Shown piece by piece: positions 51,460 to 59,244 of a stretch of DNA of 64,000 bases. Under the pieces are notes generated by a model. That model did not search any database. It worked only from the letters and a program-made list of their open reading frames with translations, and was not told the DNA's origin. The position numbers were made by a program, and so were the translations under genes. The stretch lies in NCBI RefSeq assembly GCF_025808395.1, contig NZ_CP075524.1:1302001-1366000 (forward strand). Direction: 5' to 3'. Position 1 is the first letter of the stretch, and the number at the start of each line of letters is the position of its first letter. The DNA is from Microcella sp. Its GTDB lineage: Bacteria > Actinomycetota > Actinomycetes > Actinomycetales > Microbacteriaceae.

Positions 51460-52809
51460 TTAAAGATCGAGGAAGTACTCCTTGACCTCCCAGTCGGTGA
51501 CGTCGCGCGTCGTGGGGTCGTCGACGGCGTCGGTGTAGCGCTCGATCTCGTCGCGCTTCATCACCTCGAAGACGTTCACGAGGTCGCCGCCGATGATGTC
51601 GATGAGGCGGGTGTCGGCGCGCAGAGCATCCAGAGCATCGCCCAGCGTCATGGGCAGCACGGCGAAGCGGTCGTCTTCGTAGGCGTAGCCCACCGAGGGG
51701 TCGGGGCACTCGAGGCCGCGCTGAATGCCGTCGAGCCCCGCGGCGAGCAGGGCCGCGGTCATGAGGTAGGCGTTCGCGGCTCCGTCGCCGAGGCGCATCT
51801 CGAGGCGCGTGCCCTGGCCGCGCTCCGGCGGAATGCGCAGCATGGCGCTGCGATTGTCGTAGCCCCAGTTGCCGCGGTAGGGCGCGAGCGTGTCGGGGCC
51901 GAGGCGCTTGTAGGCGTTGATGGTCGGGTTGCAGATGGCGGTGAGCGCCGCAGCGTGCTCGACGATGCCCGCGATCATCTGCTTCGCGAGGGTGCTGAGC
52001 TCGCCGCCCTCATGCATGAGGTTGGCGCCGTCGCGGTCGGTGAGCGACATGTGCAGGTGGAACCCGCTGCCGCCCTCGTCGCTCCACGGCTTGCCGGCGA
52101 AGGTCGCAGCCTGGCCGAGTCGGGCGATGACGTCTTTCACTCCCGCCTTGAGCATGAAGATGCGGTCGCACGCGTCGAGCGCCTCGCCGTGCCAAATGTT
52201 GATCTCGTACTGACTCGGGCTGAACTCGTGGTTGCCGGCGAAGACGCCGATGCGCATCTGGTCGAGCATGCGCAGCAGGTGCAAGAAGGTGCCCTTGGGG
52301 TCAACGGTTGCGCCGCTCGTGTACACACGGCCGGTCGCCTCGAGGGCGCGGCGGTATCCGCCGTCGTCGGTGCGGTCGGCGATGTAGAACTCGAGCTCGG
52401 GGCCGACGACGGGCGTGTAGCCGAGGTCGCCGAACTTCTGCACCATGCGCTCGAGCAGCACGCGGGGTGAGAGCGGGTTGGGCTGGCCATCCGGGTTGTT
52501 CGCCCCGGCGACCGCGTAGGCGACGCCCGGTTCCCACGGCAGCGCGCGCCAGCCGTCGGGAACGATCTGGCTCACGAAGTCTTCAAGCCCGTTGCTGAGC
52601 ACGTCTGCGCCGTCGAGCACGCCACCCTGCGTGGTCGTCACCCAGACGCCCTGGCAGAACGTCGGGCCGCCGTGGCTCACCTTGTCGAGTTCTCGCACGA
52701 GCAGGTCTTTCGACCGCACGGTGCCGATGATGTCGGCGTAGATCACCCGCAGCACGTCGATATCGGCAGCGAGCAGCTCGCTCTGCAGGTTGGCCAGGCT
52801 GTGACTCAT
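51460..52809 (-). CDS. glutamine-synthetase-like ligase (probable gamma-glutamyl-amide synthetase)
   Basis: A 449-residue GS-fold enzyme. ATP/metal motifs are present: GPELEFYI, NHEFSPSQYEINI, GSGFHLHMSL and RLEMRLGDGAANAYL. It lacks the GlnA adenylylation-tyrosine signature and is about 25 residues shorter than GlnA, as are ligases such as PuuA, IpuC, AtdA1 and Streptomyces GlnA3/GlnA4, which join glutamate to amines. Its promoter region has the module operator and it is divergent from an amidotransferase-fold gene. Start ATG with AAGGAG. Best inference: gamma-glutamylation of an imported amine. Confidence 0.9.
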   Translation of the reverse strand: MSHSLANLQSELLAADIDVLRVIYADIIGTVRSKDLLVRELDKVSHGGPTFCQGVWVTTTQGGVLDGADVLSNGLEDFVSQIVPDGWRALPWEPGVAYAVAGANNPDGQPNPLSPRVLLERMVQKFGDLGYTPVVGPELEFYIADRTDDGGYRRALEATGRVYTSGATVDPKGTFLHLLRMLDQMRIGVFAGNHEFSPSQYEINIWHGEALDACDRIFMLKAGVKDVIARLGQAATFAGKPWSDEGGSGFHLHMSLTDRDGANLMHEGGELSTLAKQMIAGIVEHAAALTAICNPTINAYKRLGPDTLAPYRGNWGYDNRSAMLRIPPERGQGTRLEMRLGDGAANAYLMTAALLAAGLDGIQRGLECPDPSVGYAYEDDRFAVLPMTLGDALDALRADTRLIDIIGGDLVNVFEVMKRDEIERYTDAVDDPTTRDVTDWEVKEYFLDL

Positions 52810-52850
52810 GTGCGACTCCTTCGTGGCACTGGGGGCGGCGACGTTGCCGA

Positions 52851-52868
52851 TCGTTCGGGTTCAAACGA
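52851..52868. promoter_or_regulatory. module operator 3 (ligase/amidotransferase side)
   Basis: TCGTTCGGGTTCAAACGA between the divergent GS-like ligase and amidotransferase genes. On the plus strand it ends five bases before TAGACT (52874-52879), a likely -10 box. Confidence 0.78.
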
Positions 52869-52905
52869 GATAGTAGACTACCCGCACACTCGATGGGGAG
52901 GCCCG

Positions 52906-53619
52906 ATGCGCGTTCTGTTCATCCAGCACGATCATGTCAGCCCCCTCGGGCCGGTCGGCGAGCGTTTCGCGCAGCTCGGCTTCGACATCGACACGCATCT
53001 CGTCGTGCCAGAAGAGTCGTTCTCGTCGCCCAACGTCGCGACAGAGTTTCCTGACCGCGGCGACTACGACGTGCTCGTGCCGCTCGGCGCCCCCTGGGGC
53101 GCGTGGGACGACGCCTGCATCGGCCGCTGGCTGCTTCCTGAGATCTCGTGGTTGCGTGACGCCGTCTCCGGTGGGATGCCCGTGCTGGGCATCTGCTTCG
53201 GTGGCCAGCTCGTCGCGCGCGCCATGGGCGGCTCGGTGTCGCCCGCACCGCGAGCCGAGATCGGCTGGACCTCGATCTGGAGCGATCAGCCGTCGCTCGT
53301 GGGCAATGGCCCGTGGTTCCAGTTCCACTACGACCGCTGGGCCGTGCCGCCCGGCGCCGTCGAGCTCGCGCGAACCCCCGCCGCTTCGCAGGCGTTCACG
53401 ATCGAGAGCACGCTCGCCGTGCAGTTTCACCCCGAGCTCGATGCCGCTGGGCTGCAGGGGTGGCTCGACTGGGGTGGAGCATCCAAGATTCGCGAAGCCG
53501 GCCTCGACCCCGACATCATGCTGGCCGAGACGGTGGCGACGGCCGACGCGGCGCGCGACCGCACGTATGCGCTCGTCGACGCGTTTCTCACCGAGGTCGC
53601 GGGGCTGCTGCCGCGCTGA
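52906..53619 (+). CDS. class I glutamine-amidotransferase-domain protein, GuaA/AtdA2-like
   Basis: A 237-residue class I GATase. Catalytic Cys is in VLGICFGGQLVAR (about residue 92) and His-Pro-Glu in AVQFHPEL (about 180). Start ATG 52906 follows GGGGAGG. Such stand-alone GATases pair with GS-like ligases in aniline catabolism (AtdA1/AtdA2), where they hydrolyse the gamma-glutamyl amide. Divergent from the ligase gene and sharing its operator, it is part of the module. Confidence 0.87.
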   Translation: MRVLFIQHDHVSPLGPVGERFAQLGFDIDTHLVVPEESFSSPNVATEFPDRGDYDVLVPLGAPWGAWDDACIGRWLLPEISWLRDAVSGGMPVLGICFGGQLVARAMGGSVSPAPRAEIGWTSIWSDQPSLVGNGPWFQFHYDRWAVPPGAVELARTPAASQAFTIESTLAVQFHPELDAAGLQGWLDWGGASKIREAGLDPDIMLAETVATADAARDRTYALVDAFLTEVAGLLPR

Positions 53620-53660
53620 GCGCGCGCTACGAACGGCCTGCGCGACACTTTCACGCTCGA

Positions 53661-53708
53661 GTTGCCAGTTGTTGCTGCAAACCCACAGCGAGGCGACGAC
53701 AACTGACC
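53661..53708. repeat. imperfect stem related to the 99-bp repeats
   Basis: CAGTTGTTG on the left and CGACAACTGACC on the right pair imperfectly across about 20 bases. The right arm shares ACAACTGACC with the stems in the 42399-42619 repeats. It lies between the convergent amidotransferase and P450 genes and could act as a terminator. Confidence 0.45.
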
Positions 53709-53725
53709 ACTCGGCGCGGCGCGGG

Positions 53726-54967
53726 TCAGGCCACGCGCACCGGCATGCGCTTGATGCCGTGCACGAAGTTGCTGCGCAGGTAGTCGATGTCTCCGGTGCG
53801 CTCGAGGGTGACGTCGCGCGTGATGAGGTCTTCGAACATGATGCGCAGCTCGATGCGGGCGAGGGCGTTGCCGAGACACATGTGAGGCCCACCGCGGCCG
53901 AACGACATGTGCTCGTTCGGGGTGCGGGTGACGTCGAAGTGGTACGGCTCGTCGAACACGGCGTCGTCGCGGTTTCCCGAGGCGAACCAGACGACGACCT
54001 TGTCGCCCTCGGCCACCTGGGTTCCCGAGAACTCGACGTCGCGCGTGGCGGTGCGCCTGAAGTGGTAGACGGGCGAGGCGTAGCGCAAGAACTCCTCGAC
54101 CGCCCACGGGATGAGCGAAGGGTCGTTCTTGAGAATCTCGAGCTGCGACGGATTGTTGAGCAGGTTGCTCATCGAGTGCGAGATCGTGTGGCGCGTGGTC
54201 TCGTTGCCGGCCACGACGAGCAGCAAGAAGTTGGTGTTGAACTCGTGCTCGCTGAGCGGCTGGCCGTCGCTCGGCACGCCATCGGCGAGCAGCGTGATGA
54301 GGTCGGTGCCGCCCTTGCCGCGACGCTCAGCGGCGAGGTGCCGGCCATACTCGTAGACCTCGATCGCCGCCGGCGAGCGGAACGGCACGTGCTTGTACTG
54401 CTCGCTCTCGGCCGAATCGATCAGCAGGTCGGCGTGCTCGGGGTCGGTGTTGCCGACCATGCGGTTGCCCCAGGCGATGAGCTGGCCCGTGTCGCTGTCT
54501 GGCACACCGAGCAGGCGCGCGAGCACCCGAATCGGAAAATCTGCGCTCACCTCGTCGACGAAGTCGAACTCTTTCTTCGCGAGCGCGGCATCCACCGTCT
54601 TCGCAGTGATGCCGCGCAGGAAGGTCTCATACTTGGCGACCGCCTGCGGGGTGAACTCCCCCTGCAGCATGCGGCGCAGGGCGCGGTGGCGCAGCCCGTC
54701 GGTCTCGAGCAGCGACCGGCGCTGGTCTTGCAGCTCGGGCTCGACCTCTTCGAGGTTGGTGAACTTGGTCGACGTGAACGTCTCGGTGTCGCGCAGCACG
54801 CGCACGATGTCGTGATAGCGCGTCACCGACCAGAACCCGCTGCTGGGCGACTCTTCGGTCGACCAGTGCAGGCCGGGAGTGGCACGCAAATCGTCGAACA
54901 GACCCCACGGCGCCCCATGGGCGAAGAGGTCGAGGTCAGCGAGGGTGAGATCGGTCGTAGTCGCCAT
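53726..54967 (-). CDS. cytochrome P450 (class I bacterial)
   Basis: A 413-residue soluble P450. Heme motif FGRGGPHMCLGNALAR with Cys364, I-helix VVAGNETTRHT (acid replaced by Asn at the usual Glu/Asp before the conserved Thr pair) and ExxR in EEFLRYASP are all visible. The branch looks like the actinobacterial steroid/terpenoid/aromatic P450s, but the substrate cannot be told. Start ATG 54967. Its promoter overlaps the module operator, and the matching ferredoxin and reductase are in the opposite-strand operon 4 kb away. It probably hydroxylates or dealkylates the module's substrate. Confidence 0.93.
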   Translation of the reverse strand: MATTTDLTLADLDLFAHGAPWGLFDDLRATPGLHWSTEESPSSGFWSVTRYHDIVRVLRDTETFTSTKFTNLEEVEPELQDQRRSLLETDGLRHRALRRMLQGEFTPQAVAKYETFLRGITAKTVDAALAKKEFDFVDEVSADFPIRVLARLLGVPDSDTGQLIAWGNRMVGNTDPEHADLLIDSAESEQYKHVPFRSPAAIEVYEYGRHLAAERRGKGGTDLITLLADGVPSDGQPLSEHEFNTNFLLLVVAGNETTRHTISHSMSNLLNNPSQLEILKNDPSLIPWAVEEFLRYASPVYHFRRTATRDVEFSGTQVAEGDKVVVWFASGNRDDAVFDEPYHFDVTRTPNEHMSFGRGGPHMCLGNALARIELRIMFEDLITRDVTLERTGDIDYLRSNFVHGIKRMPVRVA

Positions 54968-54993
54968 GAGCGCCTGCTTTCGTAGGAAGCGAT

Positions 54994-55011
54994 TTGTTCG
55001 GATGCTAACGA
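54994..55011. promoter_or_regulatory. module operator 4 (P450/MarR side)
   Basis: TTGTTCGGATGCTAACGA between the divergent P450 and MarR genes. On the minus strand TAGCAT inside it is a candidate -10 box for the P450, so bound repressor would block it directly. Confidence 0.78.
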
Positions 55012-55098
55012 ACTTCCGCGCGCCCGTCGAGTCCCCCGCGCGGCCAGCCGCGATCGCGAGCGTGCCGAACGCCCTGATAATGAACGCAGGAGGATTCC

Positions 55099-55599
55099 AT
55101 GCCCAGCGCACACACGCTCGCCGAGACCGAGGAGCAGGTCGTCTCGAAGCTCGGCTCGCTGCCGCTCGACTTCGAAGCCATGGCCGTCGTCTCGAACCTG
55201 TTTCGCGCGGCCAACGCGACCCGCAACTACCTCGAGCGCAGCGTGCTCGCCGAGAGCGGCCTGTCGTGGACAGCCTTCGTCGTGCTCTGGGTCACCTGGA
55301 TCTGGGAGCCGATCGAGACCCGGCAGATCGCCGAAGAGGGCGGCTTCTCGAAAGCCACCCTCACGGGGGTGCTCGGCACGCTCGAATCAAAGGGCTACCT
55401 CGCCCGCGAGCGCAGCGAGCGAGACGGCCGGCTCGTCAACGTGTCGATGACGCCGTCGGGGCGCGAGCTCATGGTGCGGCTGTTTCCGACCTTCAACGAT
55501 CACGAGCGCACCATCTCGAGCACGATCGACCCGAAGCGGCGCCGCGAACTCGCCGATATGCTGCGCGCCGTGACACTCGTGACCGAAGGTCAGCGGTAG
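55099..55599 (+). CDS. MarR-family transcriptional regulator
   Basis: A 166-residue winged-helix regulator. The DNA-binding part ETRQIAEEGGFSKATLTGVLGTLESKGYLARERSERDGRLVNVSMT (about residues 74-120) is the complete MarR winged helix. Start ATG after AGGAGG; GATAAT (55076-55081) upstream. It is the only classical regulator within the module and divergent from the P450, making it the best candidate for the protein that binds the five palindromic operators. Inducer unknown. Confidence 0.9.
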   Translation: MPSAHTLAETEEQVVSKLGSLPLDFEAMAVVSNLFRAANATRNYLERSVLAESGLSWTAFVVLWVTWIWEPIETRQIAEEGGFSKATLTGVLGTLESKGYLARERSERDGRLVNVSMTPSGRELMVRLFPTFNDHERTISSTIDPKRRRELADMLRAVTLVTEGQR

Positions 55600-55707
55600 G
55601 TCAGTACTGAGGGCGCCCGGTAGCGCCATCGTCACGGGATGCCCGCTCACGCAGGCAACCGCCCTAGCCCTACCGCTCGGGCCGCGACTCGGTTACTATC
55701 GAAAGAC

Positions 55708-55725
55708 TCGTTCGTATCCGAACGA
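55708..55725. promoter_or_regulatory. module operator 5 (dehydrogenase operon)
   Basis: TCGTTCGTATCCGAACGA, the most symmetrical copy, 26 bases before the GTG start of the aldehyde dehydrogenase. TACTAT (55694-55699) just upstream is a likely -10 box, so the site covers the transcription start. Confidence 0.85.
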
Positions 55726-55751
55726 CTCGCGACAGCAAGGGAGCCGCCCGC

Positions 55752-57227
55752 GTGCAGACTGCAGCGCACCAGGTTGAACTGGCCACACTGACCGTCGACA
55801 CGCGGCACTACATCGACGGCGCCCGCGTCGCGAGCGATTCGACCTTCGAGAGCATCTCGCCCATCGACGGCAGCGTGCTCGCGCATGTCGCGCGCGGCGG
55901 CCAGGCAGAAGTCGATGCCGCCGTCGCCGCCGCTGCCGCCGCCTTTCCCGCCTGGCGCGACCTCGGCCCCGAGGGGCGCGGCGAAATTCTGCATCGCCTC
56001 GCCGACCTCATCGAGGCGAACGTCGAGCAGCTGTCGCAGCTCGAGACCCTCGACAACGGCTCGCTGCTGCGCAGCCACCGGCGCGGGGTCATGCCGCGCG
56101 TCGCCATGAACATCCGATTCTTCGCCGACTGGGCGATGACCAAGCTCGAGCACCCCGTCTGGCAGACCCGCGGGCACGACAACGTCGTGAGCTGGGACCC
56201 GACCGGGGTCGTCGCCATCATCACCCCCTGGAACGCCCCGCTCATGCTCGCCACCTGGCGCATCGGCCCGGCCCTCGCGGCCGGCGACACCGTGGTGCTC
56301 AAGCCCGCCGAATGGACGCCCCTGAGCGCGAGCTACTTCGCCGACCTGTGCGCCGAGGCCGGCGTGCCCGCGGGAGTCTTCAATGTTGTGCAGGGGCTCG
56401 GTGCGGAGGCCGGCGCGGCCCTCGTCGCGCATCCCGGAATCGCCCGCATAGCGTTCACCGGCTCGGTGCCGACCGCGAAAGCGATCATGCGCTCGGCCGC
56501 CGACAACCTCACCCCCGTGAGCTTCGAGCTCGGGGGCAAGAGCCCGCTCATCATCACCGACGACGCCGACCTCGACCTCGCCGTCGAGATCGCCATCGAG
56601 CAGTATGACAACGCCGGCCAGGTGTGCCTCTCGGGCACGCGCCTGCTCGTGCACGAGCGCATCGCCGAGGCCTTCGCCGAACGCTTCGCCGACGCCGCCG
56701 CCGCGATCGTGCAGGGCGACCCCCGCGACGAGGCGACGCAGATCGGCCCGCAGATTCACCAGGTGCATTTCGACCGCGTCGCCGGATTCGTCGAGCGCGC
56801 GCAAGCCGACGGCGCTCGCGTCATCATCGGCGGCTCGGGCAACGACGAGCTCGGCGGCCTTTACTTCAGGCCGACGCTCATCGTCGATGCGGCGCCCGAC
56901 AGCGAGATCGCCACCGCTGAAGTCTTCGGCCCCGTGCTCACGATGCAGACCTTCTCGACCGACGACGAAGCCGTCGAGGTCGCCAATGCCACCGAGTACG
57001 GCCTCGCCGCCGTCGTCGTGTGCGGCGACCGCGAACGGGCCGAACGGCTGACGACGAATCTCGTCGCCGGCACGATCTGGGTCAACTGCTTCTTCGTTCG
57101 AGACCTCGCCGCGCCGTTCGGCGGCAGCAAGAAGAGCGGCATCGGCCGCGAAGGAGGCGTGTGGTCGTTCGACTTCTACGCCGACGTCAAGAACACCGTC
57201 TACGCACCCTCAGGGTGGAAGGAGTAA
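55752..57227 (+). CDS. NAD(P)-dependent aldehyde dehydrogenase
   Basis: A 491-residue ALDH-superfamily enzyme. Visible: ITPWNAPLML (Asn of the active site), FELGGKSPLII (general base Glu), NAGQVCLSGTRLLVHE with the catalytic Cys near residue 292, and EVFGPVLTM. The position at the head of an operon with a class III extradiol dioxygenase and FAH-fold isomerase matches hpaE (5-carboxymethyl-2-hydroxymuconate-semialdehyde dehydrogenase). It could also oxidise an aldehyde from the amine. GTG start after AAGGGAG; operator just upstream. Confidence 0.92.
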   Translation: MQTAAHQVELATLTVDTRHYIDGARVASDSTFESISPIDGSVLAHVARGGQAEVDAAVAAAAAAFPAWRDLGPEGRGEILHRLADLIEANVEQLSQLETLDNGSLLRSHRRGVMPRVAMNIRFFADWAMTKLEHPVWQTRGHDNVVSWDPTGVVAIITPWNAPLMLATWRIGPALAAGDTVVLKPAEWTPLSASYFADLCAEAGVPAGVFNVVQGLGAEAGAALVAHPGIARIAFTGSVPTAKAIMRSAADNLTPVSFELGGKSPLIITDDADLDLAVEIAIEQYDNAGQVCLSGTRLLVHERIAEAFAERFADAAAAIVQGDPRDEATQIGPQIHQVHFDRVAGFVERAQADGARVIIGGSGNDELGGLYFRPTLIVDAAPDSEIATAEVFGPVLTMQTFSTDDEAVEVANATEYGLAAVVVCGDRERAERLTTNLVAGTIWVNCFFVRDLAAPFGGSKKSGIGREGGVWSFDFYADVKNTVYAPSGWKE

Positions 57228-57230
57228 GTC

Positions 57231-58166
57231 ATGGGCAAGGTTGTCGGAGCCGCGATCCTCGCGCACGTACCCACCATCATGCTGCCGCAAGATGTGCGGC
57301 ACGACCTCAACGGGGGCAAAGAGATCACGCTCGTGCCCGGCCTCAAGCGCCTGCGCACCGAGGTCATGGAGACCCTCGACTACGACACCGTCGTCGTGCT
57401 CGACTCGCACTGGGCGACGACCGTCGAGTTCGTCATCACCGCGCAGGCCGAACGCAGCGGACTCTTCACGAGCGAAGAACTGCCGAGAGGGATGTCGCAG
57501 ATTCCCTACGCGTTCAGGGGTGACCCCGAACTCGCGAATGCCGTGGCGAACTACGACGAGAAGAACGGCACCTGGGTGACGCCCATCAGCGACCCGCACC
57601 TGCCGATCTTCTACGCCACCGTCAACCTGTGGCACTACCTCGGCCGCGGGCTCGACAAGCGCTGGGTGAGCATGTCGGTCTGCCAGACGGCGACGACCGA
57701 AGACTTCTTGCGCTCGGGGCGCGCGCTCGGCGAGGCGATTCGCGACAGCGACCGCAAGGTGCTGCTGCTCGCCTCGGGGGCGCTCTCGCACACCTTCTAC
57801 AAGCTGCGCGACCTGCGCAAGCACGAGGCGAGCGACCCGTCGCACATCTTCAGCCCCGAAGCCCGAGAGGCCGACCTCGAGCGCATCGAGTGGATGAAGC
57901 AGGGCGACCACAAGCGCATTCTCGACACCATGCCCGAGTTCAAGAAGTACAAGCCAGAGGCCAACTTCAGCCACTGGCTGCAGATGGCGGGCGCCACGGG
58001 CGAAGAGGCCAACACGGCCAAGGGCGTCATGTACTCGGAGTATGAGAACTCGATCGGCACTGGCCAGGTGCACATCTACTTTCCTGAGCCCGAGGGCGGG
58101 TTTCCGCTGCCGAAAGACGTCACGCTCTCGCGCGACGACTCCTCCGACGTCGCGGGCGCCGCATGA
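57231..58166 (+). CDS. class III extradiol dioxygenase (HpaD/LigB-like)
   Basis: A 311-residue ring-cleaving dioxygenase related to homoprotocatechuate 2,3-dioxygenase of the E. coli type. Iron ligands are visible: His12 (ILAHVP), His in LDSHWATTVEF (about residue 60) and Glu in MYSEYENS (about 270); the catalytic His is in LASGALSHTFY. ELPRGM, RGDPELANA and IGTGQVHIYFPEP match family landmarks. It opens a catechol ring next to the hydroxyls. It starts three bases after the ALDH stop. Confidence 0.9.
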   Translation: MGKVVGAAILAHVPTIMLPQDVRHDLNGGKEITLVPGLKRLRTEVMETLDYDTVVVLDSHWATTVEFVITAQAERSGLFTSEELPRGMSQIPYAFRGDPELANAVANYDEKNGTWVTPISDPHLPIFYATVNLWHYLGRGLDKRWVSMSVCQTATTEDFLRSGRALGEAIRDSDRKVLLLASGALSHTFYKLRDLRKHEASDPSHIFSPEAREADLERIEWMKQGDHKRILDTMPEFKKYKPEANFSHWLQMAGATGEEANTAKGVMYSEYENSIGTGQVHIYFPEPEGGFPLPKDVTLSRDDSSDVAGAA

Positions 58167-59047
58167 CCGAGTACCGGCGCATTCTGCTCGACGGCGCGGC
58201 CGTGCAGGTGGTGCGGCACGGCGACGAGCTGCGAGCATCCGATGGCCGCATCGTCGCAGTCGACGAGGCCATCCACTTGCCGCCGACCGAGCCGACCAAG
58301 ATCATCGCCGTGCACTTGAACTACCCGAGCCGCAGCGATGAGTTCATGACGAAGCTGCCGCCGGCGCCGACCTACTTTCACAAGCCGATCACGGCGCTCA
58401 ACAGCCACAAGGGCGCCGTCGTGCGCCCGGCAGGCTGCCAGTGGCTCAACTATGAGGGCGAGATCGTCATCGTCATCGGGCGCACGTGCCGCAACGTCTC
58501 GCCAGACGAGGCGGGCGACTACATCGCTGGCTACTCGGTGGGCAACGACTACGGGCTGCACGATTTTCGCGACACCGACGCAGGCTCGATGCTGCGGGTC
58601 AAGGGCAGCGACACGCTCGCACCCGTGGGGCCGGGCCTGGTGACCGACTGGGATTTCCGAGGCAAGACGATTCGCACCCTCGTGAACGGCGCTGTCGTGC
58701 AAGAAGACTCGACCGACACGATGGAGTGGAACATGCACTACCTCGTGGCCGACCTCGCCCGCACCATCACGCTCGTGCCGGGCGACATGATCTACTCGGG
58801 CACGCCCGCCAACTCGCGCCCCGTGCAGCCCGGCGATGTGGTCGAGGTCGAGGTCGACGGCCTCGGTCGCCTCACCAATACGATCGTCGAGGGCCCCACA
58901 CCGATTCGCACCGACGTCGGCGCCCAGCCGACCTCGAGTGAAGAAGTGGTGTCGACGGCGCTCGGCGGCGATTGGGAGTTCCGCGGAATCCGCACACCCT
59001 CGAAAGACCTCTACCCGTCTCGCATCCAGGAGGAAGAAGACGCATGA
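58163..59047 (+). CDS. FAH-fold isomerase/hydrolase (HpaG-like)
   Basis: A 294-residue fumarylacetoacetase-fold protein: AVHLNYPSRSDEF, PTYFHKPITALNSH, NYEGEIVIVIGR (metal-site Glu), YSVGNDYGLHDFRD, and PGDMIYSGTPANSRPV. In the homoprotocatechuate pathway HpaG isomerises and decarboxylates the ring-cleavage product. Coupled to the dioxygenase by an ATGA overlap and to the ferredoxin by another. The acidic/Arg-rich tail after residue 270 is longer than usual. Confidence 0.88.
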   Translation: MTEYRRILLDGAAVQVVRHGDELRASDGRIVAVDEAIHLPPTEPTKIIAVHLNYPSRSDEFMTKLPPAPTYFHKPITALNSHKGAVVRPAGCQWLNYEGEIVIVIGRTCRNVSPDEAGDYIAGYSVGNDYGLHDFRDTDAGSMLRVKGSDTLAPVGPGLVTDWDFRGKTIRTLVNGAVVQEDSTDTMEWNMHYLVADLARTITLVPGDMIYSGTPANSRPVQPGDVVEVEVDGLGRLTNTIVEGPTPIRTDVGAQPTSSEEVVSTALGGDWEFRGIRTPSKDLYPSRIQEEEDA

Positions 59048-59238
59048 TCAAGATCGACGTCGACATGGACAAGTGCCAGCACTACGGCCAGTGCGTCTTC
59101 GAAGCCCCTGAGGTGTTTCAGCTGAACGCCGACGACAAGCTCGAATATCAGGCCGAGGCGCCCGACGAGATGCTCGGCGACCTCGAGGCTGCTGCTGACG
59201 TCTGCCCCATGCAGGCGATTCTCATCACCAAGGCGTGA
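59044..59238 (+). CDS. P450-type small ferredoxin
   Basis: A 64-residue actinobacterial ferredoxin of the type serving P450s. Cluster residues Cys11, Cys17 and Cys54-Pro are visible; the variable position between the first two cysteines (Cys or His in many relatives) is Tyr14 in KCQHYGQC, so a [3Fe-4S] cluster or a modified [4Fe-4S] cluster is likely. Start ATG overlaps the FAH gene stop. Electron carrier between the reductase encoded next and the P450 at 53726-54967. Confidence 0.92.
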   Translation: MIKIDVDMDKCQHYGQCVFEAPEVFQLNADDKLEYQAEAPDEMLGDLEAAADVCPMQAILITKA

Positions 59239-59244
59239 CCTCGC

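Noticed and set aside
51460..52809. Housekeeping glutamine synthetase GlnA
   Set aside because: Shorter than GlnA, lacks the adenylylation-site signature, and is in a catabolic regulon with amidotransferase-fold hydrolases.
52934..54985. Long plus-strand open frame (683 codons) across the amidotransferase and P450 genes
   Set aside because: It changes from out-of-frame amidotransferase sequence to antisense of the P450; both of those have complete motifs in other frames.
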